64,000 bases of DNA, from positions 3,767,501 to 3,831,500 of the forward strand of contig NZ_CP136628.1 of the NCBI RefSeq assembly GCF_032918005.1, given 5' to 3'. Shown piece after piece: positions 55,789-62,739 of the stretch. The notes under the pieces were generated by a model. The model was not told the DNA's origin, searched no databases, and saw nothing but the letters and a program-made list of their open reading frames with translations. The position numbers were made by a program, and so were the translations under genes. This DNA comes from Bradyrhizobium sp. NDS-1 (GTDB taxonomy: Bacteria > Pseudomonadota > Alphaproteobacteria > Rhizobiales > Xanthobacteraceae). Numbering within the stretch: position 1 is the stretch's first letter; each line of letters starts with the position of its first letter.

Positions 55789-55863
55789 ATGGACGGATTG
55801 ATTTATCTCATCGGCTTGATCGTCGTGATCATGGCGATCCTGTCGTTCTTCGGCCTGCGCTGA
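55789..55863 (+). CDS. 24-residue membrane peptide
   Basis: An ATG at 55789 follows a perfect AAGGAGG (55774-55780) by eight bases, better than for most genes here. The peptide is one hydrophobic helix: it starts MDGLIYLIGLIVVI and ends SFFGLR, with no charged residue inside the helix. Stop is at 55861-55863. An out-of-frame ATG at 55781 leads to a stop after six codons. The next gene starts 12 bases later, so both are probably one transcript. I believe similar short peptides occur across Bradyrhizobium, but I cannot confirm it here. Likely a small inner-membrane protein. Confidence 0.75.
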   Translation: MDGLIYLIGLIVVIMAILSFFGLR

Positions 55864-55874
55864 GAGGACGGCAA

Positions 55875-56759
55875 ATGGAAACCCTCGCACGGGATAACAG
55901 GATGGAAGGCGGTGCGGCTGTCGACGACCGCCGGACCATCCAGTGGAGTTCGGTGCTCGCAGGCGCTCTCGCCGCGGGCGCAATGTCCTTCATCCTGGTC
56001 GGCTTTGGTGTTGCGGTCGGCCTCGGTGTCAGTTCGGCCTCGCCGACATGGCGCGATGCCTCGGCGGCGCTGGCGCTGCTCTCCGGGCTCTATCTGATCA
56101 TCCAGGCGATCATCAGCTTCGGCGTCGGCGGCTACATCGCCGGACGGACGGCGCGACCGGCGCCTGCCCTGGCAACGGTCGAGGACGATGGCGAGCGGCG
56201 CGACGGGCTGCATGGACTGACGTCGTGGGCGCTGGCCGTGCTGGCTGGTGCGGCTCTGCTGGCGCTTCTTGGCGCTGCTGCGATCGACCGTTCGCCGGTG
56301 CGCAGCTCGGCGAGCAATACGTCCGCAGCCGAGCCTCTGTTGAGCTATGAGCTCGACAAGCTGTTCCGCGCGCCGCGCCGCGCGCCCAACACGGATCTGA
56401 GGGAAGCCCGCGCCGAAGCGGGGCGCGTCCTCATGACGTCATCCAGCCACAGCGGCGTCAGCGCCGATGACCGGACCTACCTCGTGCAGCAGGTCGCCGC
56501 GGTGACGGGGCTGGCCGCTCCCGACGCCGAGCGGCGCGTCGATGCGCTGATCGCAGACTCCCGGACGGCCATCAACCGCGCGCGGCGCAACTCGATCATC
56601 GTTGCCTTCTCGGTTGCAGCCGCGACCCTGATCGGCGCCGCGGTCGCTTGGGCGGCGGCTGTCGCCGGCGGGCGCCACCGCGATGGAGAGCCGCTGCCGA
56701 ACTGGATGGCGAGCTCCAACCGTTTCCATCGCAGCCCGCGCGCGATGCCGGTGCCGTAA
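55875..56759 (+). CDS. Membrane protein of unknown function
   Basis: 294 residues with four hydrophobic helices: VLAGALAAGAMSFILVGFGV, SGLYLIIQAIISFGVGGYIA, TSWALAVLAGAALLALLGAA and SIIVAFSVAAATLIGAAVAW. Between helices 3 and 4 is a soluble segment of about 100 residues with AVTGLAAPDAERRVDALIAD. The IQWSSVLAGALAAGA start is a pattern I know from rhizobial membrane proteins of unknown role. It starts 12 bases after the 24-residue peptide gene, so the two are likely co-expressed. Convergent with the hydrolase gene. Confidence 0.75.
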   Translation: METLARDNRMEGGAAVDDRRTIQWSSVLAGALAAGAMSFILVGFGVAVGLGVSSASPTWRDASAALALLSGLYLIIQAIISFGVGGYIAGRTARPAPALATVEDDGERRDGLHGLTSWALAVLAGAALLALLGAAAIDRSPVRSSASNTSAAEPLLSYELDKLFRAPRRAPNTDLREARAEAGRVLMTSSSHSGVSADDRTYLVQQVAAVTGLAAPDAERRVDALIADSRTAINRARRNSIIVAFSVAAATLIGAAVAWAAAVAGGRHRDGEPLPNWMASSNRFHRSPRAMPVP

Positions 56760-56778
56760 GCTTGTCGGGGGCGAGGAC

Positions 56779-57615
56779 CTATCGGTCCACCCCCGCATGC
56801 CGCTGAACGAACTCGGTAACGAGGGCAGTGATCTCCGCCGGGCGCTCCAGGCTGGGAAGATGGGCCACATCAGGCAATTCACGGCCCTCCGCGCCCGAGA
56901 CTGCCGCGACGAGATGGCGACAGCGGTCCTGAACATAGGGGAAATCGAGGTCACCCCATATCACGAGGGTCGGCACCGCGATCTCGTGGAGCCGGTGGAA
57001 GAACGGTGTGACGTCGATGTCCGATCCGAACGGTGGAGAGCGGAGCGCGATGCCGTTCATCTCAAGCAGCAGATCGCGAGCCGGGCCGGCAACGCGGCCT
57101 TCGGGGGCCCGCGGTCCGTCCAGCCAAAGACGTGCCTTCATCGCGTTCATCCGATCGAGATCGCCGGATGCCTCGATCTCCTTCCATTGCATCATCAGTG
57201 TCGCGATGTCGGCGGGATAGGTTGGATCGGGTGCACCCGCGACATTGGGGGCAATCAGAACGAGCGCACGAACTCGCGAAGGATGGCGGATCGCGGCATC
57301 GAGCGCGATGCGCCCGCCGAGAGAACAGCCGACGAGGATTACGGGCCTGCCGCCTGCAGTCGCCTCCAGCACTGCGACGAGATCGGCGAGGGCGGAAAAG
57401 TCTTCAGGCTCGACGCGGGTTTGGCCGAACCCGCGCCGGTCATAGGCGATGGCCTTGTGCGTGGCGCTCATTCCGTCGAATTGAGCGCGCCACATGCGCC
57501 GGTCGCACACATTGGCATGGAGAAAGACGACCCCGGTGCCTTCGCCTGCGACTTCTGTCGCAAGGCCGGCACGGCCAGACGCGATGTATTGCATCGAGGC
57601 GCGATGATGATTCAT
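56779..57615 (-). CDS. Alpha/beta hydrolase
   Basis: 278 residues with a complete alpha/beta hydrolase core: VVFLHANVCDRRMWRAQFDG near 29, YDRRGFGQTRVEPEDFSALA near 58, the nucleophile serine in VILVGCSLGGRIALDAAI (near 97), the acid in PTLVIWGDLDFP (near 225) and the histidine in LPDVAHLPSLERPAE (near 258). The cap region between about 125 and 190 is helical. It could be a carboxylesterase, lactonase or haloperoxidase-like enzyme; the substrate is unknown. It precedes nothing in an obvious operon, but pepT lies 20 bases upstream on the same strand. Confidence 0.9.
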   Translation of the reverse strand: MNHHRASMQYIASGRAGLATEVAGEGTGVVFLHANVCDRRMWRAQFDGMSATHKAIAYDRRGFGQTRVEPEDFSALADLVAVLEATAGGRPVILVGCSLGGRIALDAAIRHPSRVRALVLIAPNVAGAPDPTYPADIATLMMQWKEIEASGDLDRMNAMKARLWLDGPRAPEGRVAGPARDLLLEMNGIALRSPPFGSDIDVTPFFHRLHEIAVPTLVIWGDLDFPYVQDRCRHLVAAVSGAEGRELPDVAHLPSLERPAEITALVTEFVQRHAGVDR

Positions 57616-57634
57616 TCCAGTCTCGTCGCGCGCT

Positions 57635-58885
57635 TCAGGCTTTCTCTTCCCAAATCATCGCCAGATGGACAATGGTCTGCACGGCTTTCTCCATGTCCTG
57701 CCGGCTGACCCATTCCAGCCGCGAGTGGAACGCATGCTCGCCGGCGAAGATGTTGGGGCAGGGCAGGCCCATGAAGGACAGGCGCGAGCCGTCGGTGCCG
57801 CCGCGGATCGCGGTGCGCATCGGACGCAGGCCGGCACGACGGATCGCCTCGATGGCGTATTCGAGCACGTGCGGGTGACGGTCGATCACCTGCTTCATGT
57901 TGCGGTACTGCTCGCGCACCTCGAACTTGTAGGTCGAGCGCGGATAGTCCTTCATGACGTCCTTGATGATGCCCTCGAGCAGGTCCTCTTTCTCCTTCAG
58001 CCCTTCCTCGGTGAAGTCGCGGACGATGAAGGACAGGCTTGCCTGCTCCAGTGCGCCCTCGATGCCGATCGGATGCAGGAAGCCCTGCTTGCCCGACGTC
58101 GTCTCCGGCGAGCAGCCTGCCTTCGGCAGTCGCTCGACGATGGCGGCGGCGATCTTGATCGCGTGCTCCATCTTGCCCTTGGCGTAGCCGGGATGGGCGC
58201 TGACGCCGTTGATGGTGATGGTGGCGCCGTCGGCCGAGAAGGTCTCGTCCTCGACGCAGCCCGCGCTCTCGCCGTCCATGGTGTAGCCGAAATCGGCGCC
58301 CAGCTTCGTCAGGTCGACATTGTCGACGCCACGGCCGATCTCTTCGTCCGGCGTGAACAGGATCTTGATGGTGCCGTGCTTCACATCGGGGTTGTTGATG
58401 AAGAAATGCGCGGCATCCATGATCTCGGCGACGCCGGCCTTGTTGTCGGCACCGAGCAGCGTGGTGCCGTCGGTGGTGATGATGTCGTTGCCGATCTGGT
58501 TCTTCAGCGCAGGGTGCTCATTGAAGCGGATGACCTGGCTGGTGTCGCCCGGCAGGGTGATGTCGCCGCCACGATAGTTCTTCACCAGTTGCGGCTTGAC
58601 GTCCTTGCCCGTGACGTCGGGCGAGGTGTCCATGTGCGAGCAGAAGCAGATCACCGGCACCTTCTTGTCGGTGTTGGCCGGGATCGTGCCGTAGACATAG
58701 CCGTAATCGTCGAGATGGGCGTCCGTAACGCCCATGGCTTTCAGCTCGGCGGCGAGCACGCGGCCGAGATCCTTCTGCTTCTCGGTGGATGGCGAGCTGG
58801 GGGATTCCGGATCGGACTGGGTGTCGATGGTGACGTAGCGCAGGAAGCGCTCGGTCACGGTATGCGAGAAGGTGAGGGAGGACAT
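57635..58885 (-). CDS. pepT: Peptidase T (aminotripeptidase)
   Basis: 416 residues, matching the family length. The dinuclear zinc ligands are seen in FCSHMDTSPDVTGKDV (His near 81), LLGADNKAGVAEI (Asp near 143), FTPDEEIGRGVDNVD (Glu near 178), DGESAGCVEDE (Asp near 200) and GEHAFHSRLEWVSRQ (His near 383). GGTDGSRLSFMGLPCPNIFA is the family C-terminal signature. The enzyme removes N-terminal residues from tripeptides in the cytoplasm. It is followed by the alpha/beta hydrolase gene after 20 bases, so the two may be co-transcribed. Confidence 0.95.
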   Translation of the reverse strand: MSSLTFSHTVTERFLRYVTIDTQSDPESPSSPSTEKQKDLGRVLAAELKAMGVTDAHLDDYGYVYGTIPANTDKKVPVICFCSHMDTSPDVTGKDVKPQLVKNYRGGDITLPGDTSQVIRFNEHPALKNQIGNDIITTDGTTLLGADNKAGVAEIMDAAHFFINNPDVKHGTIKILFTPDEEIGRGVDNVDLTKLGADFGYTMDGESAGCVEDETFSADGATITINGVSAHPGYAKGKMEHAIKIAAAIVERLPKAGCSPETTSGKQGFLHPIGIEGALEQASLSFIVRDFTEEGLKEKEDLLEGIIKDVMKDYPRSTYKFEVREQYRNMKQVIDRHPHVLEYAIEAIRRAGLRPMRTAIRGGTDGSRLSFMGLPCPNIFAGEHAFHSRLEWVSRQDMEKAVQTIVHLAMIWEEKA

Positions 58886-58988
58886 TTCTGGTCAAACCGC
58901 CGAGGTCAGGGGAAGCGGGCGGTATATCAGAAAAAGCGGGCCGCGATGCGGCCGGAACGGCGCGGAGCAGGCCTGGCGAACGCTGACC

Positions 58989-59333
58989 TCAGATCGCCTC
59001 TTTCAGTTCCTTGACCGGGCGGAAGGTGACCTTCTTGCTGGCCTTGATGTGGATCGGCTCGCCGGTGGCGGGATTGCGGCCGGTGCGGGCGGCCCGTTTG
59101 CGGACCTGGAGGATGCCGAGGCCGACGATGCGGACGCGATCGCCCTTCTTCAGGTGCCTGGTGATCAAATCGACCATGTCGGTGAGGACAGATTCGGCGT
59201 GCTTTTTCGACAGGTCCTGACTCTCCGCGATGTCAGCGGCGAGGTGCTTGAGGGTGAAGGTGGCGGGAGTGGCTGCCTTCTTTGCCGAATCCTTCTTGGC
59301 CAGATCCTTCTTAGCCAGATCCTTCTTCGCCAT
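58989..59333 (-). CDS. HU-family DNA-binding protein with Lys-rich N-terminal repeats
   Basis: 114 residues. From about residue 25 onward it is a typical HU/IHF protein: FTLKHLAADIAESQDLSKKH, DMVDLITRHLKKGDRVRIVG, ILQVRKRAARTGRNPATGEP with the DNA-intercalating loop, and KASKKVTFRPVKELKEAI. The first 20 residues are repeats of AKKDL/AKKDS/AKKA, encoded by 15-bp units (59276-59333). Such tails resemble histone-H1-like extensions and may add DNA affinity. The gene is single. The tail is unusual for an HU of this group, so it may be a specialised nucleoid protein. Confidence 0.92.
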   Translation of the reverse strand: MAKKDLAKKDLAKKDSAKKAATPATFTLKHLAADIAESQDLSKKHAESVLTDMVDLITRHLKKGDRVRIVGLGILQVRKRAARTGRNPATGEPIHIKASKKVTFRPVKELKEAI

Positions 59334-59542
59334 GGCAGGCCTCCTCGACGGTCCAATGACGGGGCATCCCTGGAAAAGCCGAGAATGGGGTGGGGATCCC
59401 TCTAAGTGCTTTCAGGCGTAGACGATTCGGGCGCGGGTTGACCATGCCACGGGTTCCCGCCGGCCGAACGCCGTCCACGGCTCGCCGCAGCCGCGGCAGA
59501 CCTCGAGGATTTCAGGCTAAGACTTTGAGGGGATTGCCAAAA

Positions 59543-59619
<77 letters not shown>

Positions 59620-59650
59620 GTGGTTCGCTGATGCGCGCGGAACGAGGGGG

Positions 59651-59679
59651 GACTTAAAGGCGGGGCTGGGTGAAGTCAA
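59651..59679 (-). promoter_or_regulatory. Promoter of tRNA-Asp
   Basis: On the minus strand TTGACT lies upstream of TTTAAG (15 bases) or TAAGTC (17 bases), 32 bases before the tRNA 5' end. Confidence 0.55.
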
Positions 59680-59724
59680 GGACGTTGCGCTGGCGTGGTG
59701 GATCTCGGCTAAGCATTGCTCTGG

Positions 59725-59755
59725 AAAACGAAAATGGCCGCCCGGAGGCGGCCAT
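59725..59755 (-). terminator. Rho-independent terminator
   Basis: On the minus strand ATGGCCGCC pairs with GGCGGCCAT around a 4-base loop and is followed by TTTTCGTTTTCC, 24 bases after the stop of the 67-residue gene. Confidence 0.85.
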
Positions 59756-59778
59756 GGGTCAGCCCGGAAGAGGACGTT

Positions 59779-59982
59779 TCAGCGAATCTCCGACGTCCCG
59801 GCGCTCGTCACCACCACCGGCTTGCCGGCCTTGATCACGGGCGTGGACTGGGCGGTCTGGGTGTGATCGGCATTGGTGCGGGCTGCGATCCCGAAGCCGG
59901 CCACCATGATGCCGGCCACCAGCGCCACCACCACGATCTTCAGGTGGGTCGCACGATCAGCGGAGTGAATTGAGTGGTTCAT
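59779..59982 (-). CDS. Small membrane-anchored periplasmic protein
   Basis: 67 residues from ATG 59982, with GGGAGG six bases upstream; longer in-frame starts are rejected. After a polar start (NHSIHSADRATH) comes one membrane helix (LKIVVVALVAGIMVAGFGIA) and a short exposed tail of about 30 residues ending in VVVTSAGTSEIR. The pattern is common in Bradyrhizobium-like genomes but carries no known domain. It has its own terminator and stands alone. Confidence 0.75.
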   Translation of the reverse strand: MNHSIHSADRATHLKIVVVALVAGIMVAGFGIAARTNADHTQTAQSTPVIKAGKPVVVTSAGTSEIR

Positions 59983-60321
59983 CTGAGCCTCCCGACGGGC
60001 TTTGCCGCCGTCTATGGCTCTTGTCTTAAGGACCATCTGTTTCCGGATGGTTTCGCGGGTTCCGCGAAATGGTTTCATCTCCCGCCCAAGCGGTTTCGCC
60101 GGATGGGGCGGGCCGGACCCGGTCTCAGGCGCCGGCATGGCCGTAGTCATCCCGGATCGCGCGGGCGGCCCAATGAGCAAGAGCGTGCGAGCATGGCGAT
60201 GACCGCCGAGGCTTGGTGACCCGGCTTGGCGGTCCTGGGGGCAGGTCGATCAGCTCACGGCGATCGCCGCCGACATGCTCGAGAGTGAGAAGAGTTCGCG
60301 CTGATCTCGCCGCGATCGTCG

Positions 60322-60350
60322 TTAGATCGACTCTAAGAGTCGTTCTAAGA
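60322..60350. promoter_or_regulatory. Candidate iron-responsive operator (ICE-like)
   Basis: TTAGA-TCGAC-TCTAA (60322-60336) is an inverted repeat close to the Bradyrhizobium Irr box pattern (TTAGAA-TTCTAA type), with one base less spacing. A second TCTAAGA copy follows at 60344-60350. It sits about 110 bases upstream of the siderophore receptor start. Irr or Fur control is inferred. Confidence 0.4.
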
Positions 60351-60400
60351 ACATTTCAATTAGGGAATTCGCGCACCCTCCCATAAGCCTCATCGCAGCG

Positions 60401-60426
60401 CATGCCGTCACGGGACTGACGGCATG
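60401..60426. promoter_or_regulatory. Perfect hairpin upstream of the TonB receptor
   Basis: CATGCCGTCA and TGACGGCATG, a perfect 10-bp stem with a CGGGAC loop, ends 29 bases before the receptor start. There is no T run. It may be a 5'-UTR structure that gates translation or an operator. Confidence 0.55.
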
Positions 60427-60455
60427 ACGCATGCAAAATACGTTTGGGGTGGCGC

Positions 60456-62717
60456 GTGAACAGACTTGGAATGCTGCGGTCGGCCGTGTTGGCGACCGCA
60501 TCCGCTTTGATTTTGGTGCCGCAGGCATCGCTTGCACAAACGTCCGCGCAGAGCGGCGCGACGAACCTGCCGTCGGTGACCGTCACCGCGCCGGACGCAC
60601 GCCGGCGAGCTGCCGCGACGCCGCAGCGTCGCGCGCCGCGGTCGGCGCAGACCGCGGCCAGGAGCAGGCCGCAGCCGCAGCGCAATGTCGGCTTCGTCGA
60701 GACGCCGCGTGGCCCGGTGAACGGCTACGTCGCCGGTCGCAGCTCGTCCGGCACCAAGACCAACACGCCGATCATGGAGACGCCACAGTCGGTGTCGGTG
60801 ATCGGTGCCGAGCAGATCCGCGACCAGAAGCCGAACAAGCTCGACGAGGTGCTGCGCTATACCGCCGGCGTGCGCGCCGGCACTTTTGGCGCGGACACGC
60901 GCAACGATTGGTGGTTGATCCGCGGCTTCAAGTCCGACGACATCGGACTGTTCCTCGACGGCATGCAGCTGTTCTACACCTCCTATGCGAGCTGGCGGCT
61001 GCCGCCCTCCAACATGGAGCGCGTCGAGGTGCTGCGCGGTCCGTCTGCCGTGCTCTATGGCGGATCGAGCCCGAGCGGCATCGTGAACGTCATCAGCAAG
61101 ATGCCGCCGGCCGAGCCGATCCGCTACATCGAAACCGGCTTCAACAATTTCGGCAATGCCTATATCGGCTTCGATGTCGGCGGGCCGATCGCGACGCAGC
61201 CGCAGGACGGCAAGCTGTTCTACCGCGTCGTCGGCGAGGTCAGGAACGGTGGTACGCAGGTCGACTTCACACCCGACAACAACTACTTCATCGCGCCGTC
61301 GTTCACGTGGAAGCCGGATGCCGACACGACCTTCACGGTTCTCGCATCGGCCTCGAAGACGGACACAAGAGGCATCAACTTCCTGCCATACCAGGGCACG
61401 GTGACGAACGCGCCGTTCGGCAAGATCCCGACCAGCTTCTTCGTCGGCGATCCCAATGTCGACAAGTTCACGCGCGAGCAGGAGATGCTCGGCTACCAGT
61501 TCGAACGTCATCTCAACGACGACCTGACGTTTCGCCAGAATGCGCGGTTCGCGCACATCGACCTGACCTATCGCGGGTTCATCGGCAACGGCTGGGACAA
61601 CATCAACACGGCGACGATGGGCCGTTATAACTGGTACGCGAAGAACACGGCGAACCAGGCCAATCTCGATAACCAGCTGGAGTATCGCTTCAATACGGGG
61701 CCGGTGCGGCACACAATGCTGTTCGGGGTGGACCTGAAGGGCTATCAGATCGACGACTACCAGAACTTCAATTTCGGCACCGTCCCGTCGATCAATGTCT
61801 TCAATCCCGTCTACGGTCTCAACATTCCGCTCACGGGCGCTCCGTTCCGCAATTTCCAGATCACGCAGAAGCAGGCAGGCGCCTACCTTCAGGATCAGAT
61901 GAAGCTCGGCAACTTCACGCTCGTGCTGAGCGGCCGCAACGACTGGGTCGAGACAAAGCAGGACGCGCGTGACACCGGGGCCGCGGTGGCCAGCCGTGAC
62001 GACAGCAAGTTCAGCGGGCGGGCCGGGCTGATCTACAATTTCGACAACGGCATCGCGCCCTATATTTCCTATGCGACGAGCTACAATCCGGTCATCGGTC
62101 TCAACGCCAGCAACCAGCTCTTCCTGCCGGAGACCGGGCAGCAGACCGAAATCGGCGTGAAGGTCGCGCCGAAGGGGTTCGACGGCTATTTCACCGCCTC
62201 GGTGTTCGACCTGAAGCGGCAGAACGTGGCGACGACCGCCGGTACGCCGATCCTGCTGAACCAGACCGGCGAGGTGACCTCGCGCGGTATCGAGCTCGAA
62301 GCGGTGGCCAATGCCACCAAGGAACTCAAGCTGATCGGCGCCTTCACCGCCTATCATCTCTTCAACAGCCGGGATCTCGATCCGTCGTTGGTCGGCAAGG
62401 CGCCGACCAATACGCCTCAGCTCCTGGTCTCCGGCTGGGCCGACTACACCTTCAAGGATGGGCCGCTCGAAGGCTTCGGTTTCGGCGGCGGCGTGCGCTA
62501 CGTGGGCTCGTCCTGGGCCGACCCGGCCAACACCCTCGAGGTTCCCGCGGTGGTGCTCGGCGATCTCGCGCTTCATTACGAATGGCAGAACTGGCGTACG
62601 GCGCTCAACGTGGTCAACCTGACCGACAAGATCTATGTCGCGAGCTGTTCGTTCCCGACCTCCTGCTTCTACGGCGACCGCCGGCGCGTCACCGCCAGCG
62701 TCTCCTACAAGTGGTAA
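60456..62717 (+). CDS. TonB-dependent siderophore receptor
   Basis: 753 residues from GTG 60456 (GGGGTGG upstream); TTG 60444 and ATG 60471 are alternatives. A signal peptide (LRSAVLATASALILVPQASL) ends after LAQ. A TonB box (LPSVTVTAP) lies near residue 38, and a Pro/Arg/Gln-rich linker follows. The plug domain shows TPQSVSVIGAEQIRDQKPNK and VEVLRGPSAVLYGGSSPSGI; the 22-strand barrel ends in RRRVTASVSYKW with a terminal aromatic. The TRNDWWLIRGFKSDDIGLFL segment is typical of FhuA/FcuA-type hydroxamate or ferrichrome receptors. The ligand is unknown. A PepSY gene follows 22 bases later. Confidence 0.93.
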   Translation: MNRLGMLRSAVLATASALILVPQASLAQTSAQSGATNLPSVTVTAPDARRRAAATPQRRAPRSAQTAARSRPQPQRNVGFVETPRGPVNGYVAGRSSSGTKTNTPIMETPQSVSVIGAEQIRDQKPNKLDEVLRYTAGVRAGTFGADTRNDWWLIRGFKSDDIGLFLDGMQLFYTSYASWRLPPSNMERVEVLRGPSAVLYGGSSPSGIVNVISKMPPAEPIRYIETGFNNFGNAYIGFDVGGPIATQPQDGKLFYRVVGEVRNGGTQVDFTPDNNYFIAPSFTWKPDADTTFTVLASASKTDTRGINFLPYQGTVTNAPFGKIPTSFFVGDPNVDKFTREQEMLGYQFERHLNDDLTFRQNARFAHIDLTYRGFIGNGWDNINTATMGRYNWYAKNTANQANLDNQLEYRFNTGPVRHTMLFGVDLKGYQIDDYQNFNFGTVPSINVFNPVYGLNIPLTGAPFRNFQITQKQAGAYLQDQMKLGNFTLVLSGRNDWVETKQDARDTGAAVASRDDSKFSGRAGLIYNFDNGIAPYISYATSYNPVIGLNASNQLFLPETGQQTEIGVKVAPKGFDGYFTASVFDLKRQNVATTAGTPILLNQTGEVTSRGIELEAVANATKELKLIGAFTAYHLFNSRDLDPSLVGKAPTNTPQLLVSGWADYTFKDGPLEGFGFGGGVRYVGSSWADPANTLEVPAVVLGDLALHYEWQNWRTALNVVNLTDKIYVASCSFPTSCFYGDRRRVTASVSYKW

Positions 62718-62739
62718 GCGCCGGCGAGGGGAGGGCTTC

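Larger units (their letters stand above)
59983..60455. other. Intergenic region upstream of the TonB receptor
   Basis: 473 bases with no gene. It contains the iron-type operator candidate 60322-60350 and the hairpin 60401-60426, both listed separately. An inverted ACCGCC/GGCGGT pair lies at about 60203-60231. Confidence 0.5.
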
